Part shown: positions 1 to 9,557 of the stretch, in pieces
Layout: each line of letters begins with the position of its first letter
Position numbering within the stretch: the stretch's first letter is position 1
Assembly: GCF_022664435.1 (NCBI RefSeq)
Contig: NZ_JAKREU010000006.1
Location: forward strand, 124,001 to 188,000
Length of the DNA stretch: 64,000 nt
DNA from: Sphingomonas panni
Lineage (GTDB): Bacteria; Pseudomonadota; Alphaproteobacteria; Sphingomonadales; Sphingomonadaceae
Reading direction: 5' to 3'
Notes under the pieces: generated by a model
What the model was told of the DNA's origin: nothing
Database searches by the model: none
What the model saw: the letters and a program-made list of their open reading frames with translations, nothing else
Position numbers and translations under genes: made by a program

Positions 1-3000
1 GCGACCAGCAGGCGAACGCCGCCTGCGTCATCCTGTCGGGCACCGGTGCCGACGGCACCACCGGCCTGCGCGCGATCAAGGAAAATGGCGGCGTCTGCGT
101 CGTGCAGCAGCCCGAAAGCGCCCGCTATGACGGGATGCCGCTGTCGGCGGTGGGCACCGGCATGATCGATTTCGTCAAGCCGCCGGGCGAAATCCTGCAA
201 TGTCTGCAGGCCTTCTTCGAGCGGCGCGGCTCCGAACCGCTCGAACCCGAAGCCAATGTCGTCGCCGACCATGTCGACGAAATGTGCCGCGTGCTGCGCA
301 CCGCCATCGGTCACGACTTTTCGGGATATAAGCGCTCGACGCTGGTGCGCCGCGTCGAACGGCGGATGCATGTGCTGGGCATCGATACCGGCCGCGCCTA
401 TCTCGCGCGTATTCGCAGCGATGCGGCGGAGTGCGAGGCGCTGTTCCGCGACCTGCTCATCAACGTCACGCGCTTCTTCCGCGACGCCGACGCGTTCGAG
501 ACGCTCAGGACGCAGGTGGTCGAACCGCTGATGGCGGACCGGCAGGCGGACGAGGATATCCGCGTCTGGGTGCCCGGCTGTTCCAGCGGCGAGGAAGCCT
601 ATACCATCGCGATGCTGTTCGCGGAGGCGGCGCGCAAGTCGGGATCGCCGCTGGCGGTGCAGATTTTCGCGACCGATATCGACGAACAGATGCTGTCGAT
701 CGCGCGCGAGGGCAGCTATCCCGCCGCCGCGATGGCCGATGTGCCGGTGGAACTGCGCGAACGCTATACCGTGCCCCATGCGGAACGGTTCACCATCGCC
801 GCACCGATCCGCGACATGATCCGCTTTTCCAGCCACAGCCTGGTCAAGGATCCGCCCTTTTCGCGGATCGACCTGGTGTCGTGCCGCAACCTGCTGATCT
901 ATTTCGACGACCGGCTGCAACAGGCGGTCCTGCCGCTGTTGCATTATGCACTGCGTCCCGGCGGCTATCTCTTCCTCGGCCCGTCGGAAAGCGTCGGGCG
1001 GTTCGAGCACCTGTTTCAGCCGGTCGACCAGCAGGCCCGGTTGTTCGAACGCGGCCCGGGCGCGCCCAGCTACCCGATCGATCTGCCCGGCAGCCAGCGT
1101 CAGCCGATCCCGCGGCGCGAACGCGACACGCGCGGCGATACCGCGTCGCTTGGCAGCGAGGCGCTGGCGACGCGGCGTGTCGTCGAACGCTATGCGCCGC
1201 CCAGTCTGATCGTCGATCAGGACGGCGGGATCATCTCCGCCTATGGCAAGCTCAGCCGCTATTTCGAATTTCCGGTGACCCGTACCGGCGGCAGCAGCGC
1301 GGTGAACCTCGCCCGGCCGGGCCTGCGCAATGTCATCGGCCCGCTGCTGCGACAGGCGCGCGACGAACGCCGCCGGGTGATCGCCCGGGACGTCGCGGTC
1401 GAAACCGATTACGGGACGCAGCCGGTCGAGGTGATCTGCGATCCGCTGGGCGACGGCACCTTGCTGTTCGTCTTCCGCGATACCGGGCCGTTCGTCCCGT
1501 CCGATCAGGGCGAGTTGCAGGACCTGGAGCCGAGCGACGATCATCTGGAGGCGCTGGAGGACGAACTGCGCCTGACCCGCCACCGGCTGCGCTCGGCGAT
1601 CGAGGAGCTGGAAACGGCGAACGAGGAGTTGAAGAGCTCCAACGAAGAAATGATGTCGATGAACGAGGAGCTTCAATCGACCAACGAGGAATTGTCGACC
1701 GTCAATGACGAATTGAAGAGCAAGGTCGACCAGCTGACCGTCGCCAATTCCGACCTGCGCAATTTCTATGAATCGACCGAACTGGCGGTCGTCGTGCTCG
1801 ACGCCGACCTGAAGGTGCGCAGCTACACCGATGCCGCCACGCGCATCTTTCCGTTGAAGCCGACCGATCGTGGTCGTCCGCTGACCGATGTCGCCAACCG
1901 GTTGCAGGATGCCGCGCATCTCGACGACGCACGGACCGTCGCCGCCGGTGGCGCGCCGGTCCAGCGCCGGGTGCATACCAGCGACGGCGAGCATATCTTT
2001 TCGATGCGGGTGCTGCCCTATCGTACGCAGACCGGGCGGATCGACGGCGCGACGCTGGTCCTGACCGAGATCACCGACGCGCTCGCGCTCGAGCGGCAAC
2101 TGGCGGCGGAGCGCGAGCGGCTGGACCTGGCGATCAAGGCGGCGGGGATCGGCGTCTGGGAATATAGCCCGGAAACCGGCGAACTGGTCCTCGACCCCGC
2201 CGAACGCCAGCTGTTCGACGTGGACGCGGACGCGGACGCTGAGCCGGGGATCGACAACCTGCTTGCACGCATCGACCCCGAGGACCTGCCCAAGGTCGAG
2301 GCATCGCTGCGCCGGGCGATCGAACGCAGCGGCGATTACGAGGCCACGTTCCGCGTATGCCGCAGCGACGGGCAGACGCGCTGGGTCAAGGGGTTCGGCA
2401 GGGTCGTCGGCAACAGCAAGCCGCAGCGGCTGGTCGGCGTGTCGATCGATGTGACGCCCGAATATGCGCTGGCCGAAACGCGTGAGCTGATGCTGCGCGA
2501 AATGAACCACCGCGTGAAGAACCTGTTCGCGGTGATCGCGGGCATGATTACCATGGCGGCGCGCTCGCACGACGACCTGCGCACCTTTGCCGACGATATC
2601 CGCCGCCGGATCGCGGCGCTGGGCGCGGCGCATTCGCTCGCGTCGCCCGCCGGACAGCCCCATGCGGTGGGGCTGGACGATATCGTCGCCACCACGCTGG
2701 CGCCGTATCGCGACCATGCGCGGATCGAAATCGACGGCCCGGTCGTTGCACTCGACAGAAGTTGTCTGTCGCCGTTGGCACTCATTCTCCACGAATGGGC
2801 AACCAACTCGATCAAATATGGTGCATTGGGCAGCGACGGGGAACGGGGCCTGCATGTGCAGTGGCAGGTTGGGGAAGATGGGATCATATTGACATGGGCC
2901 GAGGATGCGAAGGACACGGGCGACCACCAGCCGGGGAAGCGCGGTTTCGGGTCTGTCCTGGTCGAAACCAGCGTCCGGCAGCTGCGCGGCGCGATGACCG

Positions 3001-3068
3001 CGGGCGTGGCCGACGGCCTGTTCCGGCTGGAGGTTCGGTTGCCCGCTGGCGTGATGCTGCGTGACTGA
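1..3068 (+). CDS. CheB-CheR-PAS-HWE hybrid sensor histidine kinase (5' partial)
   Basis: The reading frame is open at the window edge, so the N-terminus is missing; about 1021 residues are visible. The first ~75 residues are the end of a CheB methylesterase domain (VILSGTGADGTTGL). A CheR methyltransferase domain follows (about 90-350) with the SAM-binding stretch PGCSSGEEAYTIA. Next comes a coiled-coil rich in NEEL repeats (about 540-590), then two PAS-like regions (about 590-820). The C-terminus is an HWE-family histidine kinase with the phospho-accepting His in REMNHRVKNLF and the N-box HEWATNSIKYGAL. Such fusions normally act as cytoplasmic sensor kinases rather than as chemotaxis adaptation enzymes, and no other chemotaxis gene is visible here. 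The stop overlaps the start of the following response regulator by 8 bases, so the two are probably one signalling pair. The stimulus is unknown. Confidence 0.9.
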   Translation, partial: DQQANAACVILSGTGADGTTGLRAIKENGGVCVVQQPESARYDGMPLSAVGTGMIDFVKPPGEILQCLQAFFERRGSEPLEPEANVVADHVDEMCRVLRTAIGHDFSGYKRSTLVRRVERRMHVLGIDTGRAYLARIRSDAAECEALFRDLLINVTRFFRDADAFETLRTQVVEPLMADRQADEDIRVWVPGCSSGEEAYTIAMLFAEAARKSGSPLAVQIFATDIDEQMLSIAREGSYPAAAMADVPVELRERYTVPHAERFTIAAPIRDMIRFSSHSLVKDPPFSRIDLVSCRNLLIYFDDRLQQAVLPLLHYALRPGGYLFLGPSESVGRFEHLFQPVDQQARLFERGPGAPSYPIDLPGSQRQPIPRRERDTRGDTASLGSEALATRRVVERYAPPSLIVDQDGGIISAYGKLSRYFEFPVTRTGGSSAVNLARPGLRNVIGPLLRQARDERRRVIARDVAVETDYGTQPVEVICDPLGDGTLLFVFRDTGPFVPSDQGELQDLEPSDDHLEALEDELRLTRHRLRSAIEELETANEELKSSNEEMMSMNEELQSTNEELSTVNDELKSKVDQLTVANSDLRNFYESTELAVVVLDADLKVRSYTDAATRIFPLKPTDRGRPLTDVANRLQDAAHLDDARTVAAGGAPVQRRVHTSDGEHIFSMRVLPYRTQTGRIDGATLVLTEITDALALERQLAAERERLDLAIKAAGIGVWEYSPETGELVLDPAERQLFDVDADADAEPGIDNLLARIDPEDLPKVEASLRRAIERSGDYEATFRVCRSDGQTRWVKGFGRVVGNSKPQRLVGVSIDVTPEYALAETRELMLREMNHRVKNLFAVIAGMITMAARSHDDLRTFADDIRRRIAALGAAHSLASPAGQPHAVGLDDIVATTLAPYRDHARIEIDGPVVALDRSCLSPLALILHEWATNSIKYGALGSDGERGLHVQWQVGEDGIILTWAEDAKDTGDHQPGKRGFGSVLVETSVRQLRGAMTAGVADGLFRLEVRLPAGVMLRD

Positions 3069-3447
3069 TCCGGTCCTGCTCGTGGAGGACGAGCTGTTCA
3101 TCGCACTGGACGTGCAGGCGACGATCGAGGCGGCGGGCTTCGCGGTCGAGGGACCGTGCATGACCCTCGTCGAGGCGCAGGAGGCGGTCGAACGCCGCAA
3201 TGCGGCGTTCGCGGCGGCCGTGCTGGACGTACGGCTGGCGGACGGGACGGTATTCCCGGCGGCCGACCGGCTCCATGCCGCCGGTGTGCCGCTGATCTTC
3301 CATTCGGGGCATGCCGACGATGCCGACCTGCGCCAGCGTTACCCGCGCGCGATGGTCTGCCCGAAGCCGAGCGCGCCCGAAACGCTGTCGGAGGCGATCC
3401 GCCGGTGTGCTTCGTTGAACGGCGACAAGCAGCAGGCGGCGGGATAG
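3061..3447 (+). CDS. Single-domain response regulator (receiver only)
   Basis: This 128-residue protein is a lone CheY-like receiver domain without an output domain. The acidic pocket is in LLVEDE near the N-terminus, the phospho-acceptor Asp is in VLDVRLADG near residue 54, the switch Ser is in FHSGH and the conserved Lys is in CPKP. It starts at a GTG that overlaps the end of the HWE kinase gene by 8 bases, which implies translational coupling. It is therefore the likely phosphorylation partner of that kinase. Receiver-only regulators paired with HWE kinases usually act by protein-protein contact or as phosphate sinks; which applies here cannot be told from the sequence. Confidence 0.87.
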   Translation: MTDPVLLVEDELFIALDVQATIEAAGFAVEGPCMTLVEAQEAVERRNAAFAAAVLDVRLADGTVFPAADRLHAAGVPLIFHSGHADDADLRQRYPRAMVCPKPSAPETLSEAIRRCASLNGDKQQAAG

Positions 3448-3602
3448 GGCGCTGGCCGGTTCCCCGCACCGGCAATCTCCGCGATATTCGTCCGAAGGTA
3501 TGGCGTCGTGGCAACGCATTCGGGGTGTCGACCGGCGTTCGCGTGAAGCTGTGTCTTTGCCCTGTCACGTCCGACCGGTAGCCGCCCCCTGCGGAGGACG
3601 CG

Positions 3603-4172
3603 GTGAATTGGCTACGCGACAATGATCGATGGTTGATCGAAAATGTCCTGCCGTCGGCGGCGCGATATCGTGCGCTGGCCGGGCGGCTGCTGGGTCCGGG
3701 TGAGGCCGATGACCTGGTTCAGGAAGCCTATGCGAAGCTATTGACGGTCAGCGGCTGGCGATCGATCGCCAATCCGGTTGCCTTCACGCTTCAGGTCGTG
3801 CGCAACCTCGCGCTCGACCGGTTGCGCCGCGCGAATGTCGTCCGCATCGATCAATTCGCCGCCGCCGACCTGACCGGGATCCGCGATGACGGCCCCGATC
3901 CGCATATGATCGCGGCGGAACGGAGCGAGCAGGACCGGTTGCTCGCCCTGATCGCCGGGCTTCCGCGCCAGTGCCGCAAGGTCACGCAGATGCGGCTGCT
4001 GGAGGGATATTCGACGCGGGAGATAGCGGAGATGCTCGGCCTGTCCGTCTCTACGGTGGAAAAACATCTGACCAAGGGGCTGGTGCTGCTGACAAGGGCG
4101 GCGGCGGACTTGGCGGAACCGGCGGCGGAGGATAGGCCGGCACAATGGCGCGTGAGGAGCAACCGGACCTGA
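3603..4172 (+). CDS. FecI-type ECF RNA polymerase sigma factor
   Basis: This 189-residue protein has the ECF sigma-70 layout. Region 2 (about residues 20-90) carries LLGPGEADDLVQEAYAKL, and region 4 (about 125-175) has a helix-turn-helix with YSTREIAEMLGLSVSTVEKH. The start is a GTG preceded by a GGAGG ribosome binding site. The FecR-type gene begins 28 bases before this gene ends, followed by a TonB-dependent receptor with an STN domain. This is the classical FecI-FecR-FecA order, in which a ligand-loaded outer-membrane receptor signals through FecR to release the sigma factor and activate the receptor operon. The assignment is firm; the inducing ligand is not known. Confidence 0.92.
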   Translation: MNWLRDNDRWLIENVLPSAARYRALAGRLLGPGEADDLVQEAYAKLLTVSGWRSIANPVAFTLQVVRNLALDRLRRANVVRIDQFAAADLTGIRDDGPDPHMIAAERSEQDRLLALIAGLPRQCRKVTQMRLLEGYSTREIAEMLGLSVSTVEKHLTKGLVLLTRAAADLAEPAAEDRPAQWRVRSNRT

Positions 4173-5065
4173 TCGAAGCGGCAGCCGCATGGCTGGTCGC
4201 ACTCGATTCTGGGTCCGGGGATCGCGCGGCGTTCGAACGCTGGCGCGACGCCGATCCGCGCCACGCGGCCGCCTTTGCGCAGGTCGCGGCCACCTGGTCC
4301 CGGTTGGGGAGCGCGCGCGGCGCGATGCCGGTGCAGGCGACCGCGACCGGCATGACGCGGCGACGCTGGATGCAGGCGGCGTCGGCGGTCCTTGCGCTGG
4401 GCATGGTCGGGGTAGGCTCGCGTGCCGTCGCCCGTTCGTCGGCGGAGACGGCGATCGGCGAGCGCCGCACCATCCGCTGCGACGACGGGCTGCGGCTCGA
4501 CCTGAATACCGACACGGCGGTCGCGTGGAGATCGGCATTCGGTTCGCGGCAGCTCTGGCTCGACCAGGGGGAAATGGCGCTGGAATTTGCCACCGGGCCG
4601 GCGGTGGCGCTGAGTGCCGGCGACCATCGGGTCCAATGCCAGCCCGGCAGCTATAATGCCCGGTTACTGTCGGACGGCGCGCTCGACATGCTGGTGCTGC
4701 GCGGTCAGGCGACGGCATCGGGGGCCAGTGCGACGGCGGGGCAGCGGCTGGTGGTGGATCACGGCGGAGCACGGGCGCTGGCCGCCGGCATCGCCGACCG
4801 CGACCGGGCCGAGGCATGGCTGCGCGGCGAACTGGCCTTTACCGATCAGCCGCTGGCAACGGCCGTGGCCGACTATAACCGTTATCTGACGACCCCGCTG
4901 CAGATCGCCGATCCGGGCATCGGCGACATTCGCTTGGGCGGACGCTTCACGTCGCGCGACGCGACCGATTTCCTCGCGGCGCTGGCGGCGTCGTTCGACC
5001 TGCGCTCCTATCGGCAGGACGGACGCATCCTGATCGCGCGCGCAAAAAAGCGCGCAGCGGAGTAG
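4145..5065 (+). CDS. FecR-family inner-membrane anti-sigma/signal transducer
   Basis: This 306-residue protein has the FecR arrangement: an N-terminal cytoplasmic DUF4880-like segment (about 10-55, with FERWRDADPRHAAAFAQV), one membrane segment (about 78-100, after RRRWMQ), then a periplasmic FecR domain (about 105-210) and a C-terminal STN-like portion (about 230-300, with IGDIRLGGRF). Its start lies inside the end of the sigma-factor gene. The family binds its cognate ECF sigma factor in the cytoplasm and reads the receptor's STN domain in the periplasm. The receptor gene starts about 55 bases downstream. Confidence 0.9.
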   Translation: MAREEQPDLIEAAAAWLVALDSGSGDRAAFERWRDADPRHAAAFAQVAATWSRLGSARGAMPVQATATGMTRRRWMQAASAVLALGMVGVGSRAVARSSAETAIGERRTIRCDDGLRLDLNTDTAVAWRSAFGSRQLWLDQGEMALEFATGPAVALSAGDHRVQCQPGSYNARLLSDGALDMLVLRGQATASGASATAGQRLVVDHGGARALAAGIADRDRAEAWLRGELAFTDQPLATAVADYNRYLTTPLQIADPGIGDIRLGGRFTSRDATDFLAALAASFDLRSYRQDGRILIARAKKRAAE

Positions 5066-5121
5066 CGGGTTTCGCAGCGCGCTTCGTCTCCCGGACAGTA
5101 ACGACGTTCCGGGGGGTGAAT

Positions 5122-7956
5122 ATGCGAATGGGTTTGGTCGCGGCGCTGGCCGCATCGATCGTCATGCCGGTCGCGGCGGGCGCACAGGAACGCCGGCAGA
5201 TCGATTTCGACGTGCCGGCACAGGACGCCGCCGCTGCCCTGAACGACTGGAGCCGGGCGACCGGCATCCAAATCCTGTTTCCGCAGGACGCGTTGAAGGG
5301 GCGGCGCGTTTCGGGCCTGCGCGGCCGGTTCGCGCCACGGGTCGCGCTCGACCGGCTGATCGCGACGCTGCCGCTGCGCGTGGTAACCGATACGCCGCGC
5401 ATGGTGGCGCTGCGGGCCGTCGCGCCGGTTGCAAACCACGATATCGTCGTGACCGGCAAGGTGACCGAACCGAGCCGGGCGATCGCCAAGCGGGCGCAGC
5501 AGGCGACGGTCGACGCCGTACCCTATGACGATGTCGAGACGCTGGCCCCTGACGGCGGTATCGCGGAACAGCTGCGGTTTCTGCCCGGCGTCACTACCGA
5601 GGACGAGGGGGATTCGCCGCGCTTCGTCATCATTCGCGGCGCCGCGCCCGACCTTAACCAGACGACGATCGACGGCATCAGCATCGCAACGATCGGCAAT
5701 GACGGCGAGGGATCGCGGCAGGTCAATCTGCAGATCATTCCCGCCGAACTGTCGCAGCGCACCGACGTGTACAAGACGTTCACCGCCGAACAGGATGGTG
5801 GTGCGATCGGCGGAGTGATCGACATCATTTCGCGCAGCCCGCTCGACCAGAAGCATCGTTATGCGCTGCTCGACAGCTATGGCATCTATTCGGCGTTCGG
5901 CGGCCCGGATGGCCGCAACGCGCTCGAAAAGAGCTGGCGGCATTTCGGTGGCGGGTTCAAGGGCGTGTTCGCCGACCGCTTCGGCGCGGATGGCCGGTTC
6001 GGCATCGCGCTCTCCGCCCGCTATCAGAGCCGCGTGCGCAACTCCGCCAAATGGTGGCAGGTCGTGAAGACCTTCTTCGACGCGAAGGGAAAGGAAGTCG
6101 CCGGACCCGACGCACCCGGCTGGGACGGTCGCGTCGTCCCAGGCGATCACAGTTTCGGCAGCTATACCAACCGGTTGCAGACCGCCGGCAGCAGCGCGAA
6201 GCTGGAATGGGATATCGGCGACGGCATCCGCGCCTCGCTGCTCGGCTTCGGGTTCCGCATGTGGGAATCGTCGTCGATGAACAAGAACGACATCTACACC
6301 GCCCGGTCGATCGTCGGCACCACGCCGAGCGGCGGACGGTCGGTCGTCAACAGCCTCTACACCCGGTTCCGGTTCGACAATTGGGACAAGAAGACGTTCG
6401 GCGGCATCGGCAATCTCGGCTGGACCGGCGAGGATGCGTCGTTGCGCCTTCGCGTCGGCCATACCAAGGCGACCTTCACCAACGAACAGCCATCGATCGT
6501 CGCGCGCGCGCTGCCCCGCAACCTGTTCCTCGACTGGGAGGAGGGCGATGACGAGGGCCGGCAGATCCCGCGCGCGACCGCGCTCAGCAACACGGCGCTG
6601 GTGTTCGGTTCCAGCTATGCACTGAACGGCGCGACGCAGAGCGAGCATCGCGCGAACGAGACGCTGACGAACGCGCGGCTCGACTATGCATGGAACGCGG
6701 AACCCGACGACAGGGGCATGGGTGTCGTCACCGGCCTGGAATGGCGGCGGCTCGACCTCGACCGCGACCTCGACCAGACGGTCTATCGCGGTGGGGCGTC
6801 GATGACGCCCTACCTATTCGATCCCGACTATCGCCCGTTCGGGTCACCGGTGTCGTTCCCGTGGATCGATTATCCGGCGGTGCGCGACGGCCTGTTGCCA
6901 CGGACCGCGATCGATCGCACGACCAGCAGCTATAACAGCCGGATCAGCGACTATCGCTATGTCGAGCGGCTGTGGACGCCCTATCTGTCGGTCCATTATT
7001 CGACCGGACCGAGCCGCTTCATCGCCGGCCTGCGCTACGATCACGTCGCGTTCGCGGCGGATCAGCCGGTGGCGGTGAACCGCGTGATCCAGCCGCAGTT
7101 GCGACGCAATCACGGTGGCTATTCGTTTCTGCTGCCCTCGTTCCAGGCGACCCACGACTTTGGCGACGGGTTGCGGCTGCGCGCGTCGTACAGTCGTACG
7201 CTGGGCCGGCCGATCCCGGGCGACATCGCGCGGGCGGAATCGGTCACCTGCGGCGTCGACGACGATGGCGGCACCGATTGCACGATCAGCCGGGGCAACC
7301 CCAATTTGCGCCCGCGCCAGTCGGACAATTTCGATGTCGGGCTGGAACGCTATTTCGGTCGCAATGGCGTGATCGCGGTGGCGGCCTTTGCCAAGCGGAT
7401 CCGCGACGACATCTTCTTCCTGCGATCGATCGATATCGTCGATGGAGCGGCGACGTCGGTCCGCCAGCCGCTGAACGCCGAAAGCTCGCGGCTCTACGGT
7501 GCCGAGTTCCAGGTGTCGCAGCGCGACCTGAAGCTGCTCGGCGTCCGGTTCGATCCGTTCGCCAACGCGACCGTGGTGCGCGGGCAGATGCGCTATGCGA
7601 CCGATAGCGGCACGCGCACGATCGATCGCCTGCTCTACCAGCCGGGGTTCAGCGCCAGCACGGGGGCCAAGGTCCAGCTGCCGCAGATCAATGGCGCGTT
7701 CAGCCTGTCGGCTGCCTATCGCAACACGGCGCTGCGCACCATCGGCGCAGGGCCGAAGGACGACAGTGTCCGTACCCCGTTGACCGTGGTCAACGCCGCG
7801 CTGTGGCACAATGTGGCGACGGGCGTGCTGTTTAAATATGAACTGGCCAATGCGTTCAATTCGCGGCCGACCATGGCCATGGGGCAGGACCCGGTGTCGG
7901 TCAGCCAGGTCGACGTCTATGGCCGCACCGCCTTCTTCCACATCGTGATCCGCTGA
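5122..7956 (+). CDS. TonB-dependent transducer/receptor with N-terminal STN domain (Caulobacter-Xanthomonas type)
   Basis: This is a 944-residue outer-membrane protein. A signal peptide ends near AAGAQE at residue ~23. The STN signalling domain follows (about 28-85, IDFDVPAQDAAAALNDW), then a TonB-box-like DIVVTGK, a plug domain (about 135-240, with FVIIRGAAPDLNQTTIDG and DGGAIGGVIDI) and a beta-barrel up to the C-terminus. I chose the ATG at 5122, which has a G-rich ribosome binding site just upstream; a GTG six bases earlier is in frame. The STN domain and the FecI/FecR genes upstream mark it as a signalling receptor that controls its own expression. The substrate is unknown. The phosphatase gene 23 bases downstream suggests a phosphorylated organic compound or phosphate-related ligand, but that is inference. 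Confidence 0.9.
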   Translation: MRMGLVAALAASIVMPVAAGAQERRQIDFDVPAQDAAAALNDWSRATGIQILFPQDALKGRRVSGLRGRFAPRVALDRLIATLPLRVVTDTPRMVALRAVAPVANHDIVVTGKVTEPSRAIAKRAQQATVDAVPYDDVETLAPDGGIAEQLRFLPGVTTEDEGDSPRFVIIRGAAPDLNQTTIDGISIATIGNDGEGSRQVNLQIIPAELSQRTDVYKTFTAEQDGGAIGGVIDIISRSPLDQKHRYALLDSYGIYSAFGGPDGRNALEKSWRHFGGGFKGVFADRFGADGRFGIALSARYQSRVRNSAKWWQVVKTFFDAKGKEVAGPDAPGWDGRVVPGDHSFGSYTNRLQTAGSSAKLEWDIGDGIRASLLGFGFRMWESSSMNKNDIYTARSIVGTTPSGGRSVVNSLYTRFRFDNWDKKTFGGIGNLGWTGEDASLRLRVGHTKATFTNEQPSIVARALPRNLFLDWEEGDDEGRQIPRATALSNTALVFGSSYALNGATQSEHRANETLTNARLDYAWNAEPDDRGMGVVTGLEWRRLDLDRDLDQTVYRGGASMTPYLFDPDYRPFGSPVSFPWIDYPAVRDGLLPRTAIDRTTSSYNSRISDYRYVERLWTPYLSVHYSTGPSRFIAGLRYDHVAFAADQPVAVNRVIQPQLRRNHGGYSFLLPSFQATHDFGDGLRLRASYSRTLGRPIPGDIARAESVTCGVDDDGGTDCTISRGNPNLRPRQSDNFDVGLERYFGRNGVIAVAAFAKRIRDDIFFLRSIDIVDGAATSVRQPLNAESSRLYGAEFQVSQRDLKLLGVRFDPFANATVVRGQMRYATDSGTRTIDRLLYQPGFSASTGAKVQLPQINGAFSLSAAYRNTALRTIGAGPKDDSVRTPLTVVNAALWHNVATGVLFKYELANAFNSRPTMAMGQDPVSVSQVDVYGRTAFFHIVIR

Positions 7957-7979
7957 GCGGCAGGGCGGGGGAGACCGGC

Positions 7980-9557
7980 ATGACCGTCATCGATCGTCGG
8001 CGGTTGCTCGCCGCCATGCCATTCGTCTGGGCAGGGGCGGCGATGGCCGCGCCGCGCAATCTGGTGGATGCGCCCGGCTTCCTTGCCAGTCCCTTCACGC
8101 TGGGCGTCGCGTCGGGCGATCCCGATGCGCAGGGCTTCGTCCTGTGGACCCGGATCGCGCCCGAACCGCTGGAGCCGGGCGGGGGCATGGTTGCCGCTCC
8201 GGTACTGGTCCGCTGGGAAGTGGCGGAGGACCCTGGGTTCCGCCGCATCGCGCAGCGGGGCGACACGATCGCCCATCCCGAACTGGCGCATTCGGTCCAT
8301 GTCGAGGTCGCCGGCCTCGCTCCGGCGCGTCCCTATTGGTATCGGTTCCTGTGCGGTGGCCATCGCAGCGCGACCGGGCGGGCCGCCACGCTGCCATTGC
8401 CCGACGCACGGCTCGACCGGCTGTCGTTCGTCGTCGCCGGCTGCCAGCATTATGAGGAGGGGCTGTACACCGCATGGCGGCACATCGCCGCCGAACCGGT
8501 CGATTTCGTGTTCCATTATGGCGACTATATCTATGAAGGCCCGGACCGTGGACCGCATCCACGCCGGATCGGCGGCCATGTCGTGACGCCTGTCCGCCGC
8601 CATATCGGCGGCGAGACATACGGCATCGACCAGTATCGGCTGCGCTACGCCCAGTATAAATCGGACCCCGATCTTCAGGCGGCCCATGCCGCGGCCCCGT
8701 GGTTCGTCAGCTTCGACGATCATGAGGTCGACAATAACTGGGCCGGCGATTGCGATCAGGACGGCACGCCGCCAGCGCTGTTCCTGCTGCGTCGCGCGAT
8801 GGCGATGCAAGCCTATTACGAACATATGCCGCTGCGGGCGCGGTCGATGCCGGTCGACGGGCGGATGGCGATGTTCCGCGACGCGCGGTTCGGCGACCTG
8901 ATGCACGCCTTCTTCCTCGATACCCGGCAATATCGATCGGACCAGGCACAGGGCGATGGCGATCTGGTGCAGGGACCGGAGGTGTTTTCCCCCGACCGTA
9001 CGATGCTGGGCCACGTGCAGGAACGCTGGCTGTTCGACGGACTTGCCCGGTCGGAGGCCCGCTGGAACCTGATCGCGCAGCAGGTGCGGCTGATGGCAAT
9101 GCACTATCGCCTGCCCGGCATCGCCGAACCGGTCGCGTCGATGGACCAGTGGACCGGCTATATGCACAGCCAGCGGGCGCTGTTGTCGCATATCGCCAAC
9201 CATTGTCCCGGCAATGTGATGACGGTCAGCGGCGACGCGCATCGCCATTATGCCGGCGACCTGATCCACGATCAGGGCGATGGCCGGGTGATCTCCAGCG
9301 AATATTTGGCGACGTCGATCACGTCGGGCGGCGACGGGGTCGGCGATACCGACGATTTTACCCGCAACGTCCGCCGGCACACCCCGGCGATCAAGGCGAT
9401 GACCGACCGGCGCGGCTACGTCCTGTGCAAGGTGAGCCGCGATGCCTTTCGTGGGGAGTTGAAGGTCCTCGACACGGTCGCGTCCCCCGGCGGCGTGCTG
9501 TCCGACTATGCGGTGTTCGTGTCCGAACGCGGCCGGCCGGGGCTGATCCCGGCCTGA
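7980..9557 (+). CDS. phoD: Alkaline phosphatase D (PhoD family)
   Basis: This 525-residue exported phosphodiesterase/phosphomonoesterase has a Tat-like signal (twin arginines in DRRRLLAAM, cleavage probably after AAMA, residue ~24). A PhoD N-terminal beta domain (about 35-130) is followed by a metallophosphatase core with FHYGDYIYEGPD, SFDDHEVDNNWAGD and SGDAHRHYAGD, which supply metal-binding Asp, His and Asn residues. PhoD enzymes bind Fe3+/Ca2+ and release phosphate from a range of esters in the periplasm or outside the cell. The gene follows the TonB-dependent receptor by 23 bases on the same strand, so it probably belongs to the sigma-controlled unit. No Pho-box was identified. Confidence 0.92.
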   Translation: MTVIDRRRLLAAMPFVWAGAAMAAPRNLVDAPGFLASPFTLGVASGDPDAQGFVLWTRIAPEPLEPGGGMVAAPVLVRWEVAEDPGFRRIAQRGDTIAHPELAHSVHVEVAGLAPARPYWYRFLCGGHRSATGRAATLPLPDARLDRLSFVVAGCQHYEEGLYTAWRHIAAEPVDFVFHYGDYIYEGPDRGPHPRRIGGHVVTPVRRHIGGETYGIDQYRLRYAQYKSDPDLQAAHAAAPWFVSFDDHEVDNNWAGDCDQDGTPPALFLLRRAMAMQAYYEHMPLRARSMPVDGRMAMFRDARFGDLMHAFFLDTRQYRSDQAQGDGDLVQGPEVFSPDRTMLGHVQERWLFDGLARSEARWNLIAQQVRLMAMHYRLPGIAEPVASMDQWTGYMHSQRALLSHIANHCPGNVMTVSGDAHRHYAGDLIHDQGDGRVISSEYLATSITSGGDGVGDTDDFTRNVRRHTPAIKAMTDRRGYVLCKVSRDAFRGELKVLDTVASPGGVLSDYAVFVSERGRPGLIPA

